Source of the DNA: Sphingobacteriales bacterium TSM_CSS
GTDB lineage: Bacteria > Bacteroidota > Bacteroidia > Chitinophagales > UBA2359
Length of the DNA stretch: 62,382 nt
NCBI GenBank assembly: GCA_002212985.1
Contig: NBMY01000097.1
Coordinates: forward strand, 1-62,382
Direction: 5' to 3'
Position numbers and translations under genes: made by a program. Under the pieces are notes generated by a model, which saw nothing but the letters and a program-made list of their open reading frames with translations, was not told where the DNA came from and searched no databases. Shown piece by piece: positions 1-9,034 of this stretch. Position 1 is the first letter of the stretch; every line of letters starts with the position of its first letter.

Positions 1-35
1 TCCAACCCGATTAAAATGACTAAAAATTCTGCTTT

Positions 36-629
36 ATGATAACCGATATTACCGCATTAGATACCGCCAAACGCTACACCTATGCCGATTACCTTCAATG
101 GGCATTTGAAGAGCAATTGGAACTCATAAAGGGTAAAATCTTCAAAATGTCGCCCGCGCCGGGCAGAAGGCATCAGCAGATTTCATGGGAACTCGTCAAG
201 CAATTTTCGGTTTATTTAGACCATAAAGATTGCAAAGCGTACCATGCTCCGTTTGATGTTCGGTTGCCTGATAAGAAGAAATCAAAAGCCGACAACCATA
301 TTTACACCGTAGTACAGCCCGATATTTGTCTTATTTGCGATGCTGCCAAATTAGACGAGCGTGGTTGTCTTGGCGCTCCCGATTTTATTATTGAAATTGT
401 ATCGCCCGCCACGGTTCGCAAAGACCTGAACGAAAAATACCGGTTGTACGAAGAAAGCGGAGTTCGGGAATACTGGATAGTGCAACCCAACGATCAATTG
501 GTTACGGTGTTTGAGTTAAACGATCTGCAAAAATACGCATTGCGCAAAATTTACTCATCAACAGAAGAAGTGCCGGTGGGCATTTTCCCGGGTTTCAGCA
601 TACAGTTGGAGGAAGTGTTTGCGGGATAA
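36..629 (+). CDS. Uma2 family (DUF820) putative endonuclease
   Basis: A 197-residue protein of the Uma2/DUF820 family, whose fold is a PD-(D/E)XK nuclease. Visible family features are the N-terminal YADYLQW...ELIKGKIFKMSPAP stretch, the HQQIS helix, and the catalytic-type signature in which PDI (about residue 96) is followed by FIIEIVSP (about 117-124) and the lysine of the KYRLYEE helix. Length is normal for the family. Its cellular role is unknown; such genes are common as solitary copies in Cyanobacteria and Bacteroidota. It stands alone, convergent with acsA (17-base gap). Family assignment is secure; nuclease activity is inferred. Confidence 0.85.
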   Translation: MITDITALDTAKRYTYADYLQWAFEEQLELIKGKIFKMSPAPGRRHQQISWELVKQFSVYLDHKDCKAYHAPFDVRLPDKKKSKADNHIYTVVQPDICLICDAAKLDERGCLGAPDFIIEIVSPATVRKDLNEKYRLYEESGVREYWIVQPNDQLVTVFELNDLQKYALRKIYSSTEEVPVGIFPGFSIQLEEVFAG

Positions 630-646
630 GTTCAGGGAAGAACCAC

Positions 647-2569
647 TTATTTTAACCCTGCGCCGTGTTTTATTTCTTCCACCACACCCGGGTCGAGCAA
701 GGTAGTAGTATCGCCCATATTGGTGGTATCACCTTCGGCAATTTTGCGCAAGATGCGGCGCATAATTTTGCCGCTTCGGGTTTTAGGTAGTCCGCTTACA
801 ATTTGAATTTTATCGGGCTTGGCTATGGCACTTATCACTTTGCTTACCGTTTGACGCACTTCTTCCTTAAAAGCTTCTTCGTTAACCACAAATGCATTGC
901 AAATTACATAAGCATAAATGCCCTGCCCTTTTATATCATGCGGATACCCCACTACGGCCGATTCTACCACCATAGGGTGTTGGTTAATAGCGTTCTCAAT
1001 TTCGGCAGTTCCCAGCCGGTGTCCCGAAACGTTTATCACATCATCCACCCGGCCAATAATGCGGTATTGCCCGGTTTCATCGCGGCGGCAGCCGTCACCG
1101 GTAAAATACTTGCCCGAAAAAGCGGCAAAATAGGTTTGGCGGCATCGTTCATGGTCGCCATAGGTGGTGCGTATCATTGAGGGCCACGGAAATTTAATAC
1201 ACAACAGCCCTTCCACGCCGTTTTGGATAATTTCGTTGCCGTTGGTATCTACCAAACAGGGTTGAATACCGGGCAAGGGGTAAGAGGCATAGGTGGGTTT
1301 AAGCGGGGTAATGCCCGCCAGGGCCGAAATCATAATGCCGCCGGTTTCGGTTTGCCACCAAGTATCAACAATAGGGCAGCGGCTTTTACCAATATAGCGG
1401 TGATACCAACGCCAGGCTTCTTCGTTAATGGGTTCACCCACGGTTCCCAGCACCCTAAGCGTGTGCAGGCTGTGGGCGGCCACATGCTCCAGTCCGGCTG
1501 CCATTAGTGAGCGTATGGCAGTAGGTGCGGTGTAAAAAAGCGTAACGCCGTATTTATCGCATATTTCCCAAAAACGGCCGGCATCGGGCCAAGTGGGTAT
1601 GCCTTCAAACATGAGCGTAGTAGCGCCGTTCAGCAGCGGCCCGTAAACAATGTAAGAATGCCCGGTAATCCAGCCGATATCTGCCGTACACCAGTAAATA
1701 TCGTTTTCGGTATGCTGAAACACGTTTGAAAACGTGTATGCCGTGTAAACCATATAACCGGCTGTAGTATGCACCACGCCCTTGGGTTTGCCGGTGCTGC
1801 CCGATGTGTAGAGAATAAACAGCATATTTTCTGCATCCATTGGTTCTGCCGGGCAGTGGGCATCGGCTTTTTCGGTTTCGTTGTGCCACCAAACATCGCG
1901 GCCGGGTGTCATGTGGGTAAACTGTCCGGTGCGTTGCAGCACAATAACCTTTTCAACGGTGGGTGCGCTTGCAAGGGCTTCATCAGCAATATCTTTGAGC
2001 GATATTTGTTTTGCGCCTCTGTGCAGTCCATCGGCAGTAAGCAGTATTTTACATGCCGAATCGTTCATGCGGTCTGCCAGCGATTGCGCCGAGAAACCCG
2101 CAAACACCACCGAATGTATAGCCCCGATGCGGGCGCAGGCCAGCAGGGCTACGGCCAATTCGGGCACCATGGGCATATAAATACATACGCGGTCGCCTTT
2201 TGCAATGCCATTATTTTTCAATACATTGGCAAATTCGCAAACTTTTTCATAGAGCTGCCGGTACGTCCAGTTTACCCCCACCTCGTTGGGGTCGTTGGGT
2301 TCCCATAAGATGGCAGTTTTATCGGCGCGGGTGGCTAAGTGCCGGTCGAGGCAGTTTTCAGAAATATTCAGTTTTCCTCCCTGAAACCAACGCACATCGG
2401 GTTGTTCAAAATTCCATTCCAGCACACTATCCCATTTCTTATGCCATTTAAAACTGCCGGCAATTTCTGCCCAAAAGGCTTCGGGGTTTTCTACACTTCG
2501 CTGGTAAACTTGCTGGTATTGCTCAAATGTGTTAATTTTAAACGACATATCAATTAATTTATTTGTCAA
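647..2569 (-). CDS. acsA: acetyl-CoA synthetase (AMP-forming)
   Basis: Activates acetate to acetyl-CoA through acetyl-AMP. The 640-residue length is that of the family. The ATP-binding P-loop YTSGSTGKPKG lies at residues 254-264, the TWWQTETGG motif is in the middle, and the C-terminal SGLPKTRSGKIMRR carries Lys601, the residue acetylated to switch off these enzymes. An alternative start at Met8 (position 2548) would give MSFKINTFEQYQ, which may be the true N-terminus. It is divergent from the cNMP/CBS nucleotidyltransferase at 2645 with 75 bases between them. Acs and DUF294-type proteins are often neighbours, so shared control of acetate metabolism is a reasonable inference. Confidence 0.97.
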   Translation of the reverse strand: MTNKLIDMSFKINTFEQYQQVYQRSVENPEAFWAEIAGSFKWHKKWDSVLEWNFEQPDVRWFQGGKLNISENCLDRHLATRADKTAILWEPNDPNEVGVNWTYRQLYEKVCEFANVLKNNGIAKGDRVCIYMPMVPELAVALLACARIGAIHSVVFAGFSAQSLADRMNDSACKILLTADGLHRGAKQISLKDIADEALASAPTVEKVIVLQRTGQFTHMTPGRDVWWHNETEKADAHCPAEPMDAENMLFILYTSGSTGKPKGVVHTTAGYMVYTAYTFSNVFQHTENDIYWCTADIGWITGHSYIVYGPLLNGATTLMFEGIPTWPDAGRFWEICDKYGVTLFYTAPTAIRSLMAAGLEHVAAHSLHTLRVLGTVGEPINEEAWRWYHRYIGKSRCPIVDTWWQTETGGIMISALAGITPLKPTYASYPLPGIQPCLVDTNGNEIIQNGVEGLLCIKFPWPSMIRTTYGDHERCRQTYFAAFSGKYFTGDGCRRDETGQYRIIGRVDDVINVSGHRLGTAEIENAINQHPMVVESAVVGYPHDIKGQGIYAYVICNAFVVNEEAFKEEVRQTVSKVISAIAKPDKIQIVSGLPKTRSGKIMRRILRKIAEGDTTNMGDTTTLLDPGVVEEIKHGAGLK

Positions 2570-2588
2570 AATACTGATGGTAAAAGCT

Positions 2589-2596
2589 TACTTTTG
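2589..2596 (+). promoter_or_regulatory. putative Bacteroidota -7 element
   Basis: TACTTTTG matches the TAnnTTTG element of Bacteroidota promoters. A TTTG that could serve as the -33 element lies at 2562-2565. The start codon of the downstream gene is at 2645. Confidence 0.4.
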
Positions 2597-2644
2597 CAGG
2601 GCTGTTGTTAATATTGTTGTGGCAACAAGCGCCAAGGTTAGCCT

Positions 2645-4555
2645 ATGAACGCCCAAATTTACCAATTCCTTTTGAAACATCCGCCATTCAGCTTTCTGGA
2701 TGTGGCAGATATTGAGTTTTTAACACAAAAGGCAAACACAGCCCTTTTTAGCAATGGCGCTCTCATTTATGTGCAGCAAAAGAGCGAGGTAAACCAAATT
2801 GCAATAGTGTTAAAAGGAGCGCTGAAAATTTTTTTGGCAAAAGATAACGAAAATTTGTTGCAGCAATACCTCGAAGAAGGTGAAATATACGGCGGCATTT
2901 CGGTATTGCTTAATGAAGGCATTTCTTTGCGCACGGTGCAGGCTTGGGGCAATACCGAATTAATTTTAATTCCGGCCGATGATTTCAGGGAAACCTGTGA
3001 GCATAACAAAGAATTTACCGATTTTTTTACCGACCTTTTCAGCCGCCGCATGATGAACCGCGCCTATGCCGAACTGATTTCGGCTTCGTGGTCTGATAAA
3101 TACGAAGAAACCGATGCCGAACGTCTTTTTTACAACCGCCAGGTAACCGACCTTTTTGAAGCAGGCTTTGCCCGGTGCCACCTCTCTACGCCTATACAAC
3201 AGGCCGCCCAAATTATGACTCAACAGAAACAGGGCGCCATTTTAATTTATGACGATACCGATGCTTACCGGGGAATTGTTACCGATAATGACCTGCGACG
3301 CAAGGTGGTTGCCTGCGCCCTTGATTTGAATAAACCGGTTTCGGAAATAATGTCGAAACCCCTGCTTACCATTGATTACGACGCTTTTACCTCCGATGCC
3401 GTTTTGCTGATGATGCAGCGCGGCGTAAAACACCTGGCCGTTGCCGACAAAAACGGACAAATAATAGGCATGTTAACCAACAGGCATTTAATTATTTCGC
3501 AGGGGCAATCGCCGGTACATTTGGTTATGCAAATAAACCGCGCCCATTCTGCGGATGAACTCAACGGTATTACCCGCATTTTACCCGGCATTGTACAGCA
3601 TATTTTAAACAGCGGCGCCCGTGCAGATGTTATCAGCCGGGTAATAACCGCCGTTTCCGATACCGTACTGCACAAACTAATGGAGTTTGCCCTGCAGGAA
3701 CTTGGCCCACCGCCCGCACCGTTTGTATTTATAGTGCTGGGAAGCGAGGGGCGAGGCGAGCAAACACTTAAAACCGACCAGGATAATGCCATTGTGTATG
3801 CCGATATGCCCGATGAAGAAACTAACCGTGCAGCCGAGAATTATTTTCTGAAATTAGGCACATTGGTGTGCAACAGGCTGAACAGCGCGGGCTACGATTT
3901 TTGCACCGGAAACATTATGGCCAGTAACCCGCAATGGTGCCAACCGCTGAGCCGATGGAAAGAGTACTTTCGCAACTGGGTGTACACCTCCGAAACATCG
4001 GGTTTGCTAAACAGCACCATTTTTTTCGATTTTAAGGCGGGTTTTGGCAATGCCGATTTAACCAACGACCTGCGCGCCTACCTGTTTGAATTGCTCAATC
4101 AACGCGGCGAATCTTTTTTCTACCACATGGTGTCTTGTGCACTGCTAATGCGCCTGCCTGTGGGCATGTTTGGCGGGTTTTCGGTGAGTTCGGTAGGAGA
4201 GCAGCAACATGTTTTTGATATTAAAAAAGCTATGATGCCGCTGGTTGACTATGCCCGTATTTATGCGCTGGAAAACCGTATTGCACATACCAATACTTTT
4301 GAACGCTTTGAAAAATTGTACGAAAAAGGCATATTAAATACCCATGATTTTGAAGCGCTGTTTCAGGCATATCATTTTCTTATGAAATTTAGGCTGTTAA
4401 GGCAGGTGCAGGCAGTTACCGAAGAAAACCGGGCACCCGATAACTATATTAACCCCGATAAACTTACCCGATTGGAGAAGAAAATGCTGAAAGAAATATT
4501 TGCCCTAACCGAAAAACACCGCCGCTATATGCAAATTCGGTTTACTGGCAGATAA
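2645..4555 (+). CDS. cNMP-binding / CBS / DUF294 nucleotidyltransferase-like protein
   Basis: A 636-residue cytoplasmic regulator. Domains in order: a cyclic-nucleotide-binding-like fold (about 10-135), a pair of CBS domains (about 175-290, with the second around DAVLLMMQRGVKHLAV), a DUF294 nucleotidyltransferase-like domain with VLGSEGRGEQ and DQDNAIVY (about 365-390), and a C-terminal DUF294_C helical domain. The GSEGR...DQD arrangement resembles the GlnD/PII uridylyltransferase superfamily. The small-molecule ligand and target are unknown. Relatives are often found beside a DnaQ-type exonuclease or acs; only acsA is here, divergently transcribed. Confidence 0.88.
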   Translation: MNAQIYQFLLKHPPFSFLDVADIEFLTQKANTALFSNGALIYVQQKSEVNQIAIVLKGALKIFLAKDNENLLQQYLEEGEIYGGISVLLNEGISLRTVQAWGNTELILIPADDFRETCEHNKEFTDFFTDLFSRRMMNRAYAELISASWSDKYEETDAERLFYNRQVTDLFEAGFARCHLSTPIQQAAQIMTQQKQGAILIYDDTDAYRGIVTDNDLRRKVVACALDLNKPVSEIMSKPLLTIDYDAFTSDAVLLMMQRGVKHLAVADKNGQIIGMLTNRHLIISQGQSPVHLVMQINRAHSADELNGITRILPGIVQHILNSGARADVISRVITAVSDTVLHKLMEFALQELGPPPAPFVFIVLGSEGRGEQTLKTDQDNAIVYADMPDEETNRAAENYFLKLGTLVCNRLNSAGYDFCTGNIMASNPQWCQPLSRWKEYFRNWVYTSETSGLLNSTIFFDFKAGFGNADLTNDLRAYLFELLNQRGESFFYHMVSCALLMRLPVGMFGGFSVSSVGEQQHVFDIKKAMMPLVDYARIYALENRIAHTNTFERFEKLYEKGILNTHDFEALFQAYHFLMKFRLLRQVQAVTEENRAPDNYINPDKLTRLEKKMLKEIFALTEKHRRYMQIRFTGR

Positions 4556-4563
4556 ACAAGGCG

Positions 4564-5301
4564 TTATAAAAAAGGCAAAAACAGGCCAAGTCGGTAAAAT
4601 TCTTCGGGATAGCCGCCACTTTTGGTATCGGTAAAGTTTTTACCCGCCGAAAACCGCAAAAAATACCCTTTTTCTAAGGTAAATTTTAGATAGCCTCCCA
4701 GCCAATGGTATAAACTTTTTGCATTATCATTAGTCATGCGCGTAATTCGAAACTGCTCATAATGTGCGCCTACCGAAATGTGTTTGTGCAACACTATGCC
4801 GGAATAGACCCAACCCAGAAAATAATCGGTAGTAACTGTACCTTCTTTTCGCAACGATTTGTAATAAGCGCCGTAAAACTCCGATTCAAAACGCCCTTTG
4901 TTGTAAAAAGCAGCCAGGTTGGGCACCATTCCATCGGCAATAACCCCTTGTTGCCCGCCCGAAAGCAGTTTGCCGTGGGTAAACCCTACTGCCGGGTTGA
5001 GCAGTAATCCTTCGGCAGGGGTAAAACCAATACCTGCGCCGGTTTCCAAAAACCAATCGGTACCTGTACCGGCGTTTGCAAAAGAAGGATTGGTCCAAAA
5101 AATGCTATAAAAAGTAAGGCTAAGTTTGGGTGTTAACCCAAAACTGCCCGAAGCAAGCGGGTAAAAGCCAAAAGCCGCATCTTGGGTTACGGTAACAGTC
5201 AGCGTTGAAGCCGGTTTTTCTTCTTGTGCAAACATTTTTTTAGCCGGACACAGTACCAGCAAAACCAGTAAAAAGAGAATAAACGGGTGTGAAAGTTTCA
5301 T
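4564..5301 (-). CDS. secreted outer-membrane-like protein of unknown function
   Basis: Start placed at 5301 because translation from there begins with a clear signal peptide (MKLSHPFILFLLVLLV...KKMFAQE). An upstream in-frame ATG at 5460 would add 53 unlikely residues. The 245-residue product alternates short hydrophobic and polar stretches rich in aromatic and glycine residues (FGFYPLASGSFGL, WFLETGAGIGFTP, HISVGAHYEQFRIT) and ends in FYRLGLFLPFL. That pattern suits a small outer-membrane beta-barrel, an inference from composition. No specific family is recognised. It converges on the gene at 2645 with an 8-base gap. Confidence 0.75.
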   Translation of the reverse strand: MKLSHPFILFLLVLLVLCPAKKMFAQEEKPASTLTVTVTQDAAFGFYPLASGSFGLTPKLSLTFYSIFWTNPSFANAGTGTDWFLETGAGIGFTPAEGLLLNPAVGFTHGKLLSGGQQGVIADGMVPNLAAFYNKGRFESEFYGAYYKSLRKEGTVTTDYFLGWVYSGIVLHKHISVGAHYEQFRITRMTNDNAKSLYHWLGGYLKFTLEKGYFLRFSAGKNFTDTKSGGYPEEFYRLGLFLPFL

Positions 5302-5468
5302 AATATAGGTGTTTATGGTAAATGAAATAGTGTAAGAGGTTTTGCCTAAAGGTAGCAAAAATTTTGTGGGGGCGCTATAAGTGTATTGGGGTTCAAAATA
5401 AAATTTGGAATTAGTAAGCGATATTGTTTTTACCCCTAAGGTCAACTTAAAGGGTAACAAATGGCTGG

Positions 5469-5666
5469 CAAGTTACCCTCTGCGCCATCACCGGCCAAAT
5501 CGTGTTGCAAACCACGCTTGCCGCAGGTGTGGCAAGCCAAACCATTTCCGTAGCCATTTACCCGCGTGCGTGCATTTATGCGGTCGGTTTCGTCGGTGGG
5601 CACGCTGGCAACGGCGATATGGGCGGCATGGTAGTGGCGCGGGGTAAGGTGGTGGTGGTGCGGTAG
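5469..5666 (+). pseudogene. remnant of a T9SS C-terminal sorting domain
   Basis: One forward frame, without a start codon, reads VTLCAITGQIVLQTTLAAGV, then SQTISVA, and ends GKVVVVR and TAG at 5664-5666. This is the usual layout of a type A T9SS sorting domain (V.lyditGqivlq..., then vs..LPaGvY, then kvvvr and stop). The central LPAGvY block appears only in a neighbouring frame as HLPACVHL, so at least two frameshifts have occurred. It is therefore the 3' end of a former secreted protein, not a working gene. Confidence 0.6.
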
Positions 5667-5723
5667 GGTTGTGCCTAATAAGTATTTTTTCCCAGCTCCA
5701 CCTTGCAAGCGAAGGGGAAGTTT

Positions 5724-6051
5724 GCTAAAATTTGCCTCAATCCTACGAAGAACCTGCTCACCATTGCAGGCTGGCAAAACATGGTTGCCTTTACGGTGTA
5801 TGCCATATTGGGGGGCGGTGTTGCAGCATAGACCTGTTACCGGGTCACAGATTGGCATTGGTCAATTGCCCGCCGGTTTGTATTTTGCGAGAGCACAGTA
5901 CAAACCGGCATCAGACAAAGCCAAATACTGCTCATACAGCGGTAAGGAGGTTTACAAACTGCTCTATATAACGCAAAAGTTTGGGGCAGGTAAAAACTCA
6001 TTTTACACTTGCCTAAAGTGCATGAAGCAAGCCGTTACTTGGCCAAGGTAG
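5724..6051 (+). pseudogene. second T9SS sorting-domain remnant, frameshifted
   Basis: The frame through 5733 reads LNPTKNLLTIAGWQNMVAF then TVYAILGG and stops at 5829-5831. The frame through 5818 continues with VLQHRPVTGSQIGIGQLPAG then LYFARAQYKP and later KEVYKLLYI, ending at 6051. Joined, these give a near-complete type A sorting domain (PNPtknLLtI ... tvyaitG.vlq ... sqigigqLPAGlYfaraqy ... yKlly). A single frameshift near 5800-5818 separates the halves. No coding body is seen upstream, so this is the decayed tail of a secreted protein. Confidence 0.65.
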
Positions 6052-6090
6052 TTTTTCAGTCGCAGCCGGCGCAAAACATCGGTAGAAATT

Positions 6091-6552
6091 TTACCCTGGC
6101 AGGCACAAGCGTTCCTCGTCGTTGAGTTGCAGGTCTTCGGCACATTTTACCGGTTTTGGGCGGTGCAGTAAAAAGGCAAAAAACACGGGCAGAAATAAGT
6201 AGGCATAGTACAATTGCCCGGTTAAAAAAAGAAAAACGAGGCAAACGAGGGCAGCACCTTCCAGCATTGCCAGTTTTACTAAGTTGGCACTAAAATAAGC
6301 CTGCATTTTACTGTCAAAAGGCAGGTTTGCACCTCGGTAAGCGGCAAGCAGGCGGGCATACGTCCACGGAGCGCCCAAAATAGCGCCAATAACGACTGCA
6401 AGCGCCACATATTGAAACGGTTGGTGCAAGCCGGCATTATGCTGCCGAAGGTTAAAGAACAGGGCAAAAATGATAACCTGTCCCATGGTCATTCCCAAAA
6501 AAACGAGGTTTAGGGTTCTGAAAGTATTGGCAGCAGCGGTGTTGTTTTCCAT
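6091..6552 (-). CDS. small four-helix membrane protein, unknown function
   Basis: A 153-residue protein with about four hydrophobic segments: LVFLGMTMGQVIIFALFF, YVALAVVIGAILGA, LAMLEGAALVCLVFLFL and YAYLFLPVFFAFLL. Short polar loops separate them, and the C-terminal tail is acidic (CAEDLQLNDEERLCLPG). It is probably an inner-membrane protein. The family is common in Bacteroidota, but I know no function for it. It lies 63 bases downstream of the pterin synthase-like gene on the same strand and may be cotranscribed with it. Confidence 0.75.
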   Translation of the reverse strand: MENNTAAANTFRTLNLVFLGMTMGQVIIFALFFNLRQHNAGLHQPFQYVALAVVIGAILGAPWTYARLLAAYRGANLPFDSKMQAYFSANLVKLAMLEGAALVCLVFLFLTGQLYYAYLFLPVFFAFLLHRPKPVKCAEDLQLNDEERLCLPG

Positions 6553-6615
6553 ATAACAGAATAGTTATGAGGCAAGGTGTAGAAATATTGTTTTTAAGAG
6601 TTGTTGCGGCAAGAG

Positions 6616-7023
6616 TTATCCGGCAAATTCAACGTAGTTGCGGGGTGTTTCATACAGGCGCACCTGCAGGTCAAAATCGGGGTTAATGCGGCGGCGCAGT
6701 TTTTGCCATATCACCACGGCAATATTTTCGGCAGTTGGGTTCAGGCGGGCAAATTCGGGAGTGTCGAGGTTCAGGTTTTTATGGTCAAAGGGTATAATTA
6801 CCTCTTCTTCCATAACCGCTTTCAAAATTTTCATATCCATAACATAGCCCGTTTCCGGGTCAATATGGCCGGTTACTTTTACTTCTAATTCATAATTGTG
6901 GCCGTGGTAATTGGGGTTGTTGCAAAGTCCGAAAACGCTTTTATTTTTATCGGCGCTCCAGTTGGGGTTGTGCAGCCGGTGTGCGGCGTTAAAGTGTGCG
7001 GTACGGTAAACAGAAATTTTCAT
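6616..7023 (-). CDS. queD: 6-pyruvoyl-tetrahydropterin synthase / 6-carboxytetrahydropterin synthase family
   Basis: The start at 7023 gives MKISVYRTAHFNAAHRL, the family's normal N-terminus, and a 135-residue protein; a start at 7104 would add 27 unrelated residues. Zinc ligands are His15, His40 and His42 (NYHGHNYE). The catalytic Cys34 sits in FGLCNNPN, the DHKNLN motif supplies a catalytic His, and YETPRN the substrate-anchoring Glu. The enzyme converts dihydroneopterin triphosphate to 6-carboxytetrahydropterin (queuosine pathway) or to 6-pyruvoyltetrahydropterin. No other queuosine or biopterin gene is nearby, so the choice between QueD and PTPS is open. Confidence 0.9.
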   Translation of the reverse strand: MKISVYRTAHFNAAHRLHNPNWSADKNKSVFGLCNNPNYHGHNYELEVKVTGHIDPETGYVMDMKILKAVMEEEVIIPFDHKNLNLDTPEFARLNPTAENIAVVIWQKLRRRINPDFDLQVRLYETPRNYVEFAG

Positions 7024-7199
7024 GGGCTGTAAATATGCGGAAATTAATGAAATAGAACTACCTAAAGAAACAGTACGATGTATAAATGGTTTGCAAATAA
7101 CCAAAGACTTTATTTTTTACCTCCGCCCGAACCATTACAGGGTAAAGGTGTGTTTTGTAAGTTATCATAATGCCTTTGCGCGTCAAGCAAACCCATAAT

Positions 7200-7670
7200 A
7201 TGAGCGCCGTCACATCAATACATGACTTTGAATTGCCGGGTATAGATGGCAAACCCATTTTGCTGGCAGGTTTTGCGGGTAAAAAATTTCTGTTGGTTAA
7301 TACAGCTTCGGAGTGCGGGTACACGCCGCAATATACTCAATTGCAGGAGTTAAGCACACATTTTACCAATAGTTTGGCAGTTGTTGGCTGCCCAAGCAAT
7401 GATTTCGGCAATCAGGAACCCGGCACCAATGAGGAAATAGCTGTGTTTTGCAGCCGGAATTTCGGGGTAAGTTTTCCGCTTTCGGCCAAAATTAAAGTTA
7501 CCGGACCCGATAAACATCCGCTGTACCAATGGCTGTACGAGCAAAACCAACAGCGGGAGGTGCGCTGGAATTTTCAGAAGTTTCTGTTTGATGAAGAAGG
7601 GAAGCTGTTAAAAGTGTTTGGTTCGGGAACCGATCCGCTGGGCGATGAAATTTTGTCATTTTTAACCTGA
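7200..7670 (+). CDS. glutathione peroxidase family protein
   Basis: A 156-residue thiol peroxidase (in-frame ATG also at 7170; start at 7200 chosen because MSAVTSIHDFEL matches family N-termini). NTASECGYTPQY carries the peroxidatic cysteine, QEPGTNEEI follows, and VRWNFQKFLFD supplies the tetrad Trp and Asn. The usual GFPCNQFG segment reads GCPSNDFG: the conserved Gln is replaced by Asp, and the Cys of that block is shifted by two positions. Bacterial members normally use thioredoxin. It lies 25 bases ahead of holB on the same strand. Confidence 0.9.
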   Translation: MSAVTSIHDFELPGIDGKPILLAGFAGKKFLLVNTASECGYTPQYTQLQELSTHFTNSLAVVGCPSNDFGNQEPGTNEEIAVFCSRNFGVSFPLSAKIKVTGPDKHPLYQWLYEQNQQREVRWNFQKFLFDEEGKLLKVFGSGTDPLGDEILSFLT

Positions 7671-7695
7671 AGTTTAGCTATTACCACTCCATATC

Positions 7696-8823
7696 ATGCA
7701 ATTTGCCAACGTTATAGGGCAGGAGGCCATTAAAAACTACCTGCTAAAAAATGCACAGCATGGCCATATAAGCCATGCACAACTTTTTTTGGGTGCTGAG
7801 GGCAGCGGTAACCTTGCCTTGGCACTGGCTTATGCACAATACCTCAACTGCACCAATAAGCAACCTGCCGATTCCTGCGGGCATTGCAACAGTTGTCAAA
7901 TGTCGGTAAAGCTGGCACACCCCGATATTCATTTTTCGTACCCAACCGTAACCACGGGGAATAAAGGCAAGAAAAGCACCGATTACATTGCTGAGTGGCG
8001 GCAGGCAGTATTGCAAAATCCCTATATGAACGTGTTTGATTGGTTACAGTTTATAAAAGCCGAAAACAAGCAGGGAAATATTACTGCCGAAGAGTGCGAT
8101 GAAATAGTGCGCAAACTTAACCTCACCTCTTTTCAGGGTGCTTACAAAATTCTCATTATCTGGATGCCCGAATATCTGGGTAAAGAAGGCAACAAACTGC
8201 TGAAGGTAATTGAAGAACCGCCCGCCGGCACCCTTTTTTTGCTGGTAGCCGAAAATGCCGATGCTGTGCTGAGCACCATTATTTCCCGAACCCAACTGCT
8301 GCGAATACCACCCCTTAACCCACCCGATATAGAAAAAAATCTGCTGAACCGGTTTCAACTGTCGCATCAAACTGCAAGGCAAATAGCGGCCCTATGTAAC
8401 GGAAACTACAATGCAGCACTTAGGCTAATGAACAACACCAATGTAAACAACCGGCAAATGCTTACAGGTTGGCTGAATGCATGTTTGCAAAACAATGTGC
8501 CCCAATTTGCCCTGTTTACCGAAGAAATTGCCGAAACCGGGCGCGAAATTCAAAAGAATTTTATTGGCTATTGCCTGCATTTTTTTACCGAATGCCTGCG
8601 CCTGAGCATGTTGCCCAATTATGTGCCACTGCTGGAAAAAGACGAAATACAAACCGCAAACAGGTTGTTGCAAAGTCTTAACTTCAACAGCCTTGAAGAA
8701 TTGGTACAGGCATTTGAAAAAGCCGATGAGCATATTACCCGAAATGCCAACTCCAGAATTGTATTTTTTAACCTCTCCGTAAGGTTATCGGCCATAGGGC
8801 AGGGTAAAATTAGTTACACTTAA
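7696..8823 (+). CDS. holB: DNA polymerase III subunit delta'
   Basis: A 375-residue clamp-loader AAA+ subunit. The N-terminal VIGQEAIKNYL is typical. The Walker A region reads GAEGSGNLALALAYA with no lysine, as expected for the non-hydrolysing delta' subunit. A four-cysteine zinc module (NCTNKQPADSCGHCNSC) follows, then the EEPPAGTLFLLVAENADAVL and TIISRTQLLRI sensor 1 region. Delta' opens the beta clamp together with delta and tau/gamma. The next gene is the RicT/PSP1 protein, an order also known in Firmicutes (holB-yaaT). Confidence 0.92.
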   Translation: MQFANVIGQEAIKNYLLKNAQHGHISHAQLFLGAEGSGNLALALAYAQYLNCTNKQPADSCGHCNSCQMSVKLAHPDIHFSYPTVTTGNKGKKSTDYIAEWRQAVLQNPYMNVFDWLQFIKAENKQGNITAEECDEIVRKLNLTSFQGAYKILIIWMPEYLGKEGNKLLKVIEEPPAGTLFLLVAENADAVLSTIISRTQLLRIPPLNPPDIEKNLLNRFQLSHQTARQIAALCNGNYNAALRLMNNTNVNNRQMLTGWLNACLQNNVPQFALFTEEIAETGREIQKNFIGYCLHFFTECLRLSMLPNYVPLLEKDEIQTANRLLQSLNFNSLEELVQAFEKADEHITRNANSRIVFFNLSVRLSAIGQGKISYT

Positions 8824-9005
8824 TTCACAATTCTGTTTATATTTGCAACGTCGTTTCAAATGCAACTGCCGCAGGTTATTGTTTGCCGCTTTTTATGCCC
8901 TGCTGCAAGGCTCAAAACGACAATTTCATGCGCCAATGCTCCAACAAGGCGGCAGCGCATACACAGCGGTTGGCTGAGAGTGAAAACAAACAGCCGGCTT
9001 CCATA

Positions 9006-9013
9006 TATTTTTG
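9006..9013 (+). promoter_or_regulatory. putative Bacteroidota -7 element
   Basis: TATTTTTG, 21 bases ahead of the ATG at 9035. A further match, TATATTTG, lies at 8838-8845 and could be a second upstream promoter for the PSP1-gldH pair. Confidence 0.35.
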
Positions 9014-9034
9014 TACTTTTAAATCATTGACATT

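Noticed and set aside
5442..5858. 138-codon minus-strand frame
   Set aside because: It lies opposite the T9SS sorting-domain remnants, its sequence is low in protein-like features, and it has no recognisable motif.
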